From Cladocopium goreaui (Eukaryota; Sar; Dinophyceae; Suessiales; Symbiodiniaceae), in assembly GCA_947184155.2 (NCBI GenBank), contig CAMXCT020005068.1:366127-430126 (forward strand): a DNA stretch of 64,000 nucleotides, given 5' to 3'. Made by a program: the position numbers and the translations under genes. Within the stretch, counting starts at the first letter, position 1. Each line of letters opens with the position of its first letter. Below the pieces are notes generated by a model. It saw only the letters and a list, made by a program, of their open reading frames with translations, made no database searches and was not told the origin of the DNA. Below, one piece after another: positions 56,082 through 64,000 of the stretch.

Positions 56082-57114
56082 ACATCATCCGTAAATTTTA
56101 TGTAGCCATGCCCAGTCGAGTATTAGATGATTCCTAGACCATCGTTTGTACAAGATTATCTTGTACGTGGATCATTTAGCCATTTGTACCTGAAAGTCCC
56201 TTGGCCCCAAATGAGCGTGATCGATCGTGAATTTTGAGATTTGCCTAAAATCTCTTCTCCTTAAGTGTTTTGCCACGTGTATGATCGTTCTTCTCTGCCC
56301 AGCCCGCCCTCTAAGATTGCGATTGGCCTGCAAAAATATAGAGGCTGACTTTTTTCCTGACATATATCTTCTGTAAGTACAACACTAGGGAAATTAATAC
56401 AGCGTATGTGAATAGTGCATCTACCATATATATATATATGCTTTTTGGGGAATGGCTAAATTATATCATCAATATTCACCAATACTGTTAATGTGTGGAT
56501 TTATCATTGGGGCCCATGCTTGAACGATACCCATATATGTATATGTGGGGTCTGTATTCACACAAAGGATGGACCTTCTGTTGTTGATTCATGACATCTT
56601 GTAACAAGCAGCTGCGCAAAGTTTCGGCGCAACTTTTGATCGGCACTTTGGAAGTGTCGGCCGACCTCTTTGGAAGTGTCGGATCTTGTCCCAGCGCCGT
56701 TCAGGACCGGGGACCCTATCCAACTGGGAAAGATATGATATGGGTGTTTCCATGAATGGAGGTACCCCAAAAAAACTGTATGGTTTATAATAATGGAATA
56801 TCTTTTGAACATGGATGATTTAGGTGCACCCCCATTTCAGGAAACCTCCATATGTTGGAAAAGGGATTGAAACATGTTGCATGATGAATGTCGAGATGAA
56901 ACTGATGGCCTCGGGGCTGACCGGCACGATTAAAACATGAAACAGGTGTCGAATCCGTTCATATCTATGTCAGACTTCTTGGAAACCATTGAAAACCATC
57001 CAAAACCATATTCAATCAAGGCAATCTGCCGATACGGCAGCGGCCTTCACGACTGGTGGCGTCGCGAACCTGGACACGATGACACGATGACACGATGACA
57101 CGATGAAACGATGA
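56082..57114. other. Stretch without a supported gene
   Basis: TTTTGATCGGCACTTTGGAA at 56632-56655 echoes TTTTGATCGGCACTGCTCA repeated at 54479 and 54499. At 57011-57045 TCTGCCGATACGGCAGC repeats part of the J-domain gene's last exon. A (GACACGAT)n run lies at 57074-57110. Confidence 0.4.
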
Positions 57115-57170
57115 CGACAACAACAACAACAACAGCAACAGCAAAAGCAACAGCAACAACAACAGCAGCA
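57115..57170 (+). repeat. CAA/CAG run, in frame with the J-domain exon
   Basis: CAACAACAACAACAACAGCA and further CAG/CAA triplets encode about 17 Gln (one Lys) in the same frame as MAFYKLL, after an in-frame TGA at 57112. Whether it is translated depends on the unseen 5' splice arrangement. Confidence 0.7.
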
Positions 57171-57207
57171 GCTCAACTACAGCACCAACCGTGCCTCGCT
57201 GGCAGCC

Positions 57208-58908
57208 ATGGCGTTCTACAAGCTGCTGATGGTGCCGGAAACGGCGACAAGAGCGGAGATCGCCGCTCGGCCATAAAAGCGGATGGATGGATGATGATGA
57301 TGGATGGCTGAATGATGCTGAATGATTCTGGATGGAGGAAGGAACAGGTCGATGGAAAAAAAGAGAGGTAAAAGGTATATCTTCATTAGGTACGGGTCTA
57401 CAATGATACGCTTGATATCGCTTGATTGCTAGGTTTGAGATTTCCAAAAAAAGTTGTTGTCCCTTCACCACGAAGGTATTGGACGTAATGGACCTTCTGA
57501 GGTCAAAGCGTGGAGAAGCCAGCTGCTTGAATGGCATCCCGACAAGACTGCAGCGCCAGAGGCTGCAGAAGTGACCAGAGGCTCGGTGCTAAAGTGCAAA
57601 TAATTGGAAATATGTCATGTGTAAGTGGGTGAGCTTGGGATCCATGTAGCCAAAAATCAACCTTTGTCTCTCTGCAATGCGTTTTTGGTTCGTTTTTAAG
57701 GTCAGTCAATAGAGGGCTAAATGCTGGAAGATGGTTGTATCTTTGTTTGGGGCACATGCTTGGTGAGTCTAATGCCTAGCTTCTAAGTTCATAGAGGATT
57801 CAAATATTGATGAGGAATGGTTAGAAAATAAGGGTTCCACATACACTATATAGTGGAATAAGGGGTCATTTCATGGATAGAAAGGGGTCATTTCATATAA
57901 AACCTTGGTTTTACATTTTATAGAGAAAACACTCCTGGTTATGCATTCTATAGCACCTATTTTCTTTCTAAAATGGTTTGTAAATGCCGCTGGGTATCAT
58001 GGACCGGGGATCAATAATCAGGGATTGGCGCCACTTCAGGAGAACTGAACCTGGCGAAGCAGGTGTTGACGGACCCCGAGAGACGAGCTGCGTATGACTG
58101 GGAGGTCCGCATTGGATTGCGCCTCGTCTTGTTCAAAGCAAGTATCACACCCTGACTCACGTATCAAACCCAAGCATCAAACCGAAGCATCAAACCCATT
58201 GGATATCATTGGACTGCATCTCGTCTTGTTCCAATGGGGCAATCAATCCCAAGGCGCCCGACAGAGTCGCAGTTCAAACCGAAGGCAAGGTCACCTTCTG
58301 TGTTCCTTGGGCGGCAGTCCCATCATCTCCAATCATTTTTGGATGCGTAAAAAAAAATCAAACATTTAGCACAGACAGTCACACACACTTTTGTCATCAT
58401 TGCATGTAAAATATTGCAGTAGCTGCTCATTTCAACCTTCAGGGACCTTCAGGATCTTTCAATGTCTTCAACATCCTTAAACATTGATTTGCCTATTATG
58501 CTTATCTATTTTACTTGTTGGCTGAGGGTGCGAGCGCCAACAAACCCTGCAAATTGGACAGGGCCGCAGACACTTGGACAAAGTGGGACAGGGATGGTAT
58601 TTTGAGTGAATTATGATTTTTTGAACTCTTCCAATCATGCTCCGAGGGTATTGCTTCTAGGGCCGTTTCTAACCCCAGCTGAGATCAGATGCGTGTTTGA
58701 TGGGAATAAAACCTTCGAAACTGTTCGCAATTGTTTCAAACCATTCGGAAACCATTCGAAACACGTCGAAACAATACATACAATACTCAATTAAGGCCGC
58801 CTGCCGATACGGCAGCTTCGTCCTCGTCAGTTGGTGCTTGTGGAGCCGCGCCGTTCCTTGGATGAAGCGGGGCAATACATGGATAGCGGGGCAGTCCTTG
58901 ACAGTTAG
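57208..58908 (+). CDS. Small J-domain (DnaJ-like) protein, six exons
   Basis: J-domain proteins stimulate Hsp70 ATPase through the HPD loop. Exons 57208-57261, 57502-57577, 58040-58104, 58254-58310, 58527-58596 and 58796-58908 join in phase to 144 codons plus TAG. The J domain is at the N-terminus: MAFYKLLMVPETATRAEI, VKAWRSQLLEWHPDKTAAPE with HPD at 57535-57543, then ELNLAKQVLTDPERRAAYDW closing helix III. The rest reads APDRVAVQTEGKVTFCVPW, GASANKPCKLDRAADTWTKW and the tail QLVLVEPRRSLDEAGQYMDS. Donors are GC, GA, GT, GC and GT. The ATG at 57208 fits the usual start of a J domain. The same frame is open upstream through a CAA/CAG run (57115-57170) with QLNYSTNRASLAA, so a Gln-rich N-terminal extension is possible if a splice acceptor there is used. 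No Gly/Phe or zinc-finger region is seen, so it is a minimal J protein. Confidence 0.85.
58112..58235. repeat. 23 bp direct repeats within an intron
   Basis: CATTGGATTGCGCCTCGTCT and CATTGGACTGCATCTCGTCT, each followed by TGTTC, lie 94 bp apart inside the 149 bp third intron of the J-domain gene. Between them AGCATCAAACC is repeated. Confidence 0.7.
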
Positions 58909-59073
58909 GATTTTATTTCACATGTGACGTGTGCTTTTAATGTTTTTGTTTTGTGTTGGTGACGATTGTCGGGCTCATTTCTTTGAGCGAATGACGATCA
59001 TTTTTTGGGTGGCCGCGGTACTTGTGTCAAACATGTTTCAACCATGCCCGGAACATCCCGGAACCATGTCAAG

Positions 59074-59695
59074 TTTTCCCCGCCTGCCAGGTGAGGGTTG
59101 TTGGATTTTATATAAGAGCCCTTCTCCGTCCTCCTCCATCCTCCATGCTTCCTCCTCGCCGTGCTCCTTTTCCGGCTCCTGATCGCAGTGGGCACTGTCG
59201 GACCCCAACTGCCAGCTCTCAATCAATGTGGGCACTGCTGGAATCTACTGGATCCCCGCCGCCAGCTCTCAATCGCAGACCTCAACCGCCAGCGTCGCCA
59301 GCTCTCGATCGCCGTGGGCCCTGCCGGACCCCAACCGCCAGGTCACAATCGCAGTGAGCAATGCTGGATGCCAGAAAGAATTTCACATAGAATTCTTCAG
59401 ATAGAATGCCAGACAGAATGCCGGACAGAATGCCAGATAGAATGCCAGATAGAATGCCATATGGTAATGCCAGATAGAATGCCAGAAAGAATGTCAGCAG
59501 GAAACCAATGCCAGATAGAGTGCCAGGCAGAATGCCAGATAGAATGCCAGATAGAGTGCCAGAAAGAATGCCAGATAGAATGTCATAAAAAATGTCAGAA
59601 TATGTTTCAGGTGAATAATTCAGATATTCGTGACAGTTTATATAATATGTATTAATATCTGCCATGGTGGGGATCACTCGAAGAAAAGTAGTTTT
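59074..59695. repeat. Composite repeat B, copy 2
   Basis: Opens TTTTCCCCGCCTGCCAGGTG then AGGGTTGTTGGATTTTAT. A TCC-rich part follows, then GTGGGCACTGCTGG / CTCTCAATCG repeats (59180-59370), AGAATGCCAGATAGAATGCC repeats (59400-59600), and the closing block GCCATGGTGGGGATCACTCG. Same order and ends as 15190-16175, but the middle repeats have diverged in unit sequence and number. Confidence 0.75.
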
Positions 59696-59839
59696 ATTGC
59701 AAAAACAGTGCGAGTCTGCTTTGCAGAAGCTACTCCTCGCAGAGCGGATCCATGCAGATCCAGCAGATTCCAATTCCAGCCAAATTTCAATGTACGTATA
59801 TGGGTTATTTAATTGGTAGGACGGGATGTGCAACCATGT

Positions 59840-59945
59840 TTTCTGGATCCGGTCGAAACAATACTCAACCAAGGTCACCTGCTTCCTTCGCTCCTGCTGC
59901 AGCTTCATTTGGTGCTGGTGGAGCTGCACAGATCCTTGGATAGAC
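59840..59945 (+). pseudogene. Degenerate duplicate of the J-domain gene's terminal exon
   Basis: TCGAAACAATACTCAACCAA, CTTCATTTGGTGCTGGTGGA and GATCCTTGGATAGA parallel the intron end and exon at 58770-58870 (CAATACTCAATTAAGG, CAGTTGGTGCTTGTGGA, CGTTCCTTGGATGA). The copy still has an open frame (LLLQLHLVLVELHRSLD) but is unlinked to other exons. Composite repeat B lies between original and copy. Confidence 0.5.
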
Positions 59946-60407
59946 CATCCGCAAGGGAAAGTGTTGCAACGGGTTGTTTGTTGGAGTGACCCCCAACTAT
60001 TTGGAATCGAACTTTGCCGAACTTTGTTGAATAAAGGCTTACAATAAAGGGGTACGCCACATCGTCAGAATTTCTGATTTGCCCATAATTTGTTTCGGGC
60101 GTCTGCCGAGTGCTGCAGCCATCTTGCAGTATGTTGGATCCATTCGGATCTCAAGGAAAAGAACAATCAATGGCGACAAACTGACAGCCACTGACAGTAA
60201 CAATGGATCGAAACATTCTAGTCCAGGGTCTGAGGCCTAATGCATTTTAATGCGGTCTAAGATATATCATGATATATCGAATTTTTGGCGGAAACCTATA
60301 ACGGCTTCATACTAGGGCATCAAAGTGCACTGAAGAGAAACACATGATGGTATTATGGTCATAGTGTGAGCATATCATGTTGTTTTCGTATTTAAGGCAT
60401 TTTGCTC

Positions 60408-60860
60408 ATGGCACACCGGTCGGTACGACCAGCAGCATGGAAGTGGCTCATGCCTCCGCCAAGTCAATTTGTGGATTTGGATTGCTGGGGCAGGTTCGGG
60501 GACTTGTTCAGCCTGTGGACAGTTCCCGACGACCTTCAGCTCCAGTGCATGGACTGGGTGCATGTGGCGCCCAACTTGTTGTGGGTTTGGCTGTTGATCA
60601 AAGCTCCGATCGCTCGCCTAGCCTTCAGCGAATCATGCAAGATGCAGGCCACATCTTCAGCCCAGGAAATGTGTTTGGAGGCTTTGGATGCTGCAGTGCA
60701 AGTGTGGGATCGCTTGCCGGAAGATTCCTGGATGCATGTGGAGTCCATTCAAAAATCTAGCACAAGAAGATTTGAACAAGTGGTGAAAAAAAGATTCTTG
60801 AATCACCAAATTATCAATTATTTATGTGCAGCGGGCCGTTTTTCAAAAAAAAAAAGCTAG
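60408..60860 (+). CDS. Unspliced 150-codon ORF, function unknown
   Basis: ATG at 60408. Reads AHRSVRPAAWKWLMPPPSQF, VDLDCWGRFGDLFSLWTVPD, CMDWVHVAPNLLWVWLLIKA, EALDAAVQVWDRLPEDSWMH and RRFEQVVKKRFLNHQIINYL, ending in a Lys run and TAG. Trp-rich, with good amino-acid balance, and longer than any other single exon in the window apart from the transporter's large exon. The overlapping +1 frame (60377-60760) is open too but less protein-like. No intron, no introner and no family match were seen, so it may be a retrocopied or element-borne gene. Confidence 0.5.
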   Translation: MAHRSVRPAAWKWLMPPPSQFVDLDCWGRFGDLFSLWTVPDDLQLQCMDWVHVAPNLLWVWLLIKAPIARLAFSESCKMQATSSAQEMCLEALDAAVQVWDRLPEDSWMHVESIQKSSTRRFEQVVKKRFLNHQIINYLCAAGRFSKKKS

Positions 60861-61238
60861 GTTTGGGCTAGCGTTTTTGTTTGTCCTTCTTATATCTTAT
60901 TTGTGATTGACTGTTTAGGAAGCGTAAGATGCTTCGGTGAATTCCAACCACTTCCTAGGAATTCTTTTTTTCTCAGGAAGTTTGTGGGTTCTTGCGATAA
61001 GCAGTCTTGAAGTATGGATGCACAGGTAGCGTTCGCCGAGTGCTGATAAGAAGCATATATTATAGTGTGCTGAAAAACCGAGTGTCACCTATAGGGGGCC
61101 ACCTTGCTGACAAAAGGGCGCCCACATCCCAACATCAGCGTCATCATTTTCATTGATTCTCTGCACTCGAGTCAGACATCTCTGTCGCATCATATCCAAG
61201 TATAGCGGGCCCCATGGAATTGCGATCTTTTTTCGCTT

Positions 61239-61649
61239 TTGGATGACCAGATCCCATGTGAACATTTGGTTTCATTGAAACTAAGTAACATCACAAGGTA
61301 CATCCTTTTACAGCTGCAAGCACGGAATAATGCTGATCAGGAAGAACGAATGGACCTGAAGAAAAAACTCCGGGCTCGACACAATGCACACCATCTGCCG
61401 CCTGGGGTGAAGAAATTGCTGCAAGATCCTCAAGCCTTGGCTGCTTGGGCTTCGCCAGCTCTTGGTGCACTTGCTACGCAGCTTTTCCAGATGTCTGACT
61501 GTTACAGTCCCAGCAACAGTTTCGCTATGCAAATACCTCCTGCGGAGGTAGGTGAAGACTTCCCCGTGTGGTCGAATCCAAACATCGCTGAAATCGCTCG
61601 GTACCTGAAGAATTTACCTCTGCCATGCTGCGACAAGTATCTCAACTGA
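61239..61649 (+). CDS. Open coding block of about 136 codons, function unknown
   Basis: Begins in an open frame without ATG (first internal Met at about 61350) and ends TGA at 61647-61649. Reads EHLVSLKLSNITRYILLQLQ, ARNNADQEERMDLKKKLRAR, HHLPPGVKKLLQDPQALAAW, PALGALATQLFQMSDCYSPS and VWSNPNIAEIARYLKNLPLP. The charged first half looks helical. It lies about 380 bp after the ORF at 60408 and could be part of the same unit. Family not recognised. Confidence 0.5.
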   Translation: MDDQIPCEHLVSLKLSNITRYILLQLQARNNADQEERMDLKKKLRARHNAHHLPPGVKKLLQDPQALAAWASPALGALATQLFQMSDCYSPSNSFAMQIPPAEVGEDFPVWSNPNIAEIARYLKNLPLPCCDKYLN

Positions 61650-62117
61650 AACCACCAATTGTAAGTGCTTTTGGTCGTGACCCCATGCGCCATTCTCCTG
61701 AAGTCCCGGGCCGTTGTTATTGCCTACGAAGGTAGTATAAGGTAGTACATGGTAGTACTGTATTTATATATATATATACACGTACAGTGTGCTAATTAAT
61801 ATTTTTCCCCGACAGCTTTAAAATTCTACTAGATAAGAGAATCACACCCCTCTGTGTGTGAGCAAGGTACAACAGTGGCTGGCTGGCTAGATCAGCTGTT
61901 ATTCATTTGAGACTGAAGCCTGCCTGCTGTACAACCTATGACGATTTGGGCCCACATGAATGGAGCCCGCATCTTGGTGCCCATGACTAAGGATGACAAG
62001 CCGATGTTGCGGCGTAGATTACAAAGATCTGACAGGTCGTACTTGATCATACACTAGTCACCATTGTTGTACATTGGGATGCGGAAACTGAACTCGTTTT
62101 CGTTGTTTTCTGCCTTT

Positions 62118-62394
62118 ATGATCCCCCTTACCATTTCCACTACTAAAAGGGTGAACACGTGCTGGGTATTGCTGGGTACCACTTTGGATTTGGATGTGTA
62201 TGAGCCAAGAACGGACTTCAAAAAATAAAGGTGTGCCATGCACGTAATAGTTCACTCACGCAATGCTTCTTGTAGTGGCTTTTGGCTGTTTGAATTTAGC
62301 CCTGGAAAATCGGAATTACATTTTGTAGCCCAGCACGCCTTCTTCTTGTAGCGATGCTCACCCTTTTAGTAGTGGAAACTGTAAGGGGGATCAA
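62118..62394. repeat. Long inverted repeat with ~37 bp arms
   Basis: The left arm (62118-62154, TGATCCCCCTTACCATTTCC then ACTACTAAAAGGGTGA) and the right arm (about 62357-62394, TCACCCTTTTAGTAGTGGAA then ACTGTAAGGGGGATCA) pair with one or two mismatches, about 200 bp apart. The intervening DNA has no clear gene. Confidence 0.75.
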
Positions 62395-62504
62395 AAGAGA
62401 CCTACAGTCTACTTTTTTGATCTTTTTTGCAAGACTGTGAAAACGAAAATGGGACAGATTTGGTTTCAACACCAACCAATTGAAATTCAAGTTGTGCCCG
62501 TAGA

Positions 62505-63138
62505 TTGTTTTTGTTTCCCCCTAGCTCTGATGATTGCAGTTCAAAATATCTGCGCCGTCCTTTAGTCCATTTTTTCTCCAATAGTAAAGTTTCACGCAAA
62601 TTCACAGAATCCATGTTCAGAGTTCCTTTCAGTCACAAATCACAAAGCACAGATTCGATGCTGGACTTCCTAGCTTTTGCAAGACGCAACACGCAAGACT
62701 TCAAACATGTTGCGGGGGGGTTCCCGGGGGATGCTGGGGTCTGACCTTTAACCTTAAATTTCGTAGTGATCGGACATTCCATTGTTTCATCCATCAGCCC
62801 CGGAATACCTTTCTTTGCCAGAGGTTGCACAATGCACGTGGATAGAAAAGCTTGGTTTTGTAAACTGTTCGCTCGGCACAACTTCACCCCCAGAAAGCAC
62901 AGGGGGATCCTTTAGGAGCCATTGTTTTTTTCATACACGTAAGTTCTGCTGCGATGTCTTGAGGTATGATGTTCCATTCAGCTCTCCAAGGGAAGTTTTG
63001 AATCACCCCCTCTGCCCTCGTGTTGTGATGGAGAATCCGGTTTTGCTGAACATCATGGTTTGCCAGTGCAACAGCACATTGGCGGACCATAGGTCTCTGG
63101 ATGACGAGTCGTGGATGGACATGATGCAGGTTGCATGA
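62505..63138 (+). CDS. Doubtful coding blocks (both strands open)
   Basis: On the + strand 62590-62744 reads TESMFRVPFSHKSQSTDSML, DFLAFARRNTQDFKHVAGGF and 62782-63138 reads CSLGTTSPPESTGGSFRSHC, SPREVLNHPLCPRVVMENPV, NSTLADHRSLDDESWMDMMQ. On the minus strand, ORFs at 62633-62887, 62884-63090 and 63003-63239 are also open (e.g. AECNIIP-like WRAEWNIIPQDIAAELTCMK). I cannot tell which strand, if any, is real. It may be decayed element sequence. Confidence 0.25.
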
Positions 63139-63186
63139 AGCCTTGAACCTGGCCTCGTTCGCTTCCGGGTCGCCCAGGCGAGAGGT

Positions 63187-63243
63187 GTCATATCCAGGGC
63201 CGGTACGGCCAAATCGAAATCCAGGGCCGGTACGGCCAAATCA
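63187..63243. repeat. 27 bp direct duplication
   Basis: ATCCAGGGCCGGTACGGCCA followed by AATCGAA is repeated at once as the same 20-mer plus AATCAA. The unit contains the palindrome GGCCGGTACGGCC-like core. Confidence 0.8.
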
Positions 63244-63327
63244 ATACCGAGAAAAAGAACGGCGCCGGATGTGGATTGAAGCCAATTTGCATGATTTTCA
63301 TGTCTGTTCAGAGGTCGATGTGCAGAT

Positions 63328-63621
63328 GTGCTAGACCGCTTTGGGCCGCCTAAAAAAGCTGCGGCTCAAGGAAATGCTTTGAAACACTTCCTTATCAATC
63401 ATACCAATAAAAAACTCAATCAGCAGATGTGGCCCAGTGTCTCTGTGGCTGCCACCGGCTACCAGCTGCCACCACATCCACCTAGGACCGAAAAGGCCAG
63501 AAAAGCTCCACCGCAGTGGCATCACATCTACGCGGCGTGCCTGGGACTATCTTATAGGTTACATGGCCAGCCTGAAGCGATCTCAAACCCAATAGATCTT
63601 ATATGTTCTAATCATTTCTAA
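63328..63621 (+). CDS. Open coding block of about 97 codons, function unknown
   Basis: An open frame from about 63328 to TAA at 63619-63621. Reads DRFGPPKKAAAQGNALKHFL, INHTNKKLNQQMWPSVSVAA, PPHPPRTEKARKAPPQWHHI. No ATG at its 5' edge, so it needs an upstream exon or non-AUG start. Basic and Pro-rich, composition plausible for protein. Possibly part of the same unknown unit as 60408-61649. Confidence 0.4.
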   Translation: MLDRFGPPKKAAAQGNALKHFLINHTNKKLNQQMWPSVSVAATGYQLPPHPPRTEKARKAPPQWHHIYAACLGLSYRLHGQPEAISNPIDLICSNHF

Positions 63622-64000
63622 TCCGTCTAACTGAAATACCCTTATTGGTTTCTATGATACTGAACTGGCAGTTGCATGTCAGAATGGCTATTATTAGTCT
63701 CGAACGGAAATTTATCATTTTTGGGATTTGAGACAGATGGAGGGTTTTTTTGCCTCAGAAATAACTAGGTATAACTAGGTAATTGTTTTAGCAAGTCGGT
63801 AAATCCAACGACATAACAATAGCACTATATCGCATTACTAGATGTTCCCCAAAGAGGATCTCATAGTACTGGGTTCATGTCGTTTCTTGTCTCGTCTCCC
63901 CTGAAGTTGTCTCAGGTCGGTGTGCCGTGGGGAAGTGTGTATTAAAGATATATATGACATTATTATTCCATTGGATCATATTGGATCATTGCTTATTGTA
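63622..64000. other. End of window, nothing recognised
   Basis: AT-rich sequence with the short repeat AACTAGGTATAACTAGGTAA at 63763-63782. No exon-like GC island. Confidence 0.4.

Noticed and set aside
1-64000. tRNA, rRNA or bacterial promoter/terminator signals
   Set aside because: None could be recognised by eye, and bacterial-type signals are not expected in this genome.

Overview
The window looks like nuclear DNA of a dinoflagellate, probably a Symbiodiniaceae or Suessiales-like alga. The reasons are: (1) genes are broken into many short GC-rich exons whose introns use GT, GC and GA donors and almost always show AG|G at the acceptor; (2) many introns hold or consist of 100-120 bp inverted-repeat elements (introner-like); (3) every supported gene lies on the + strand, as in dinoflagellate one-directional gene runs; (4) there is a TTTAGGG telomere-type tract; (5) microsatellites are abundant. 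No bacterial-style operon, tRNA, rRNA or CRISPR array was seen.

Three genes are identified with good support. A major-facilitator transporter of the SLC18B1/vesicular type lies at 11.17-14.24 kb. A complete orotidine 5'-phosphate decarboxylase lies at 26.95-32.67 kb; I could join its ten exons in phase to 265 codons, and it resembles the bacterial-type 'subfamily 2' enzyme. A small J-domain (DnaJ-like) protein lies at 57.2-58.9 kb and its six exons also join in phase. Several other spliced genes are clearly coding but not recognised: exons at 0.8-4.2 kb, 16.7-21.6 kb, 25.4-26.6 kb (Ala/acidic-rich), 33.2-35.6 kb, 36.5-37.0 kb, 38.8-40.3 kb, 40.7-42.4 kb, 45.2-45.4 kb, 47.9-48.5 kb, 49.2-50.1 kb and 52.7-53.7 kb. 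Unspliced ORFs of unknown nature lie at 60.4-63.6 kb.

Repeats make up much of the rest. A 4.5 kb element (5430-9960) has perfect 23 bp terminal inverted repeats and carries a 21 bp satellite followed by about 15 copies of a ~245 bp satellite; a 2.4 kb relative sits at 21961-24360. A second composite repeat (CTC tract, 39 bp repeats, 12 bp ATGCCAGAAGAT repeats) occurs at 15.19-16.17 kb and 59.07-59.69 kb. Three families of introner-like inverted repeats recur through the window, and in at least two places the element is exactly one whole intron. Long GATA/GACA microsatellites lie at 11.4-11.9, 46.2-46.6 and 50.3-52.3 kb, and AT-dinucleotide tracts at 10.6, 21.0 and 53.7-54.4 kb.

The genes do not form an evident pathway. 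The nearest neighbours, the Ala/acidic gene and the decarboxylase, are head-to-tail with 356 bases between stop and start, which fits trans-spliced, separately processed dinoflagellate messages. Exon edges were chosen by eye from AG acceptors, GT/GC/GA donors, reading-phase continuity and protein plausibility; transcript data were not available.
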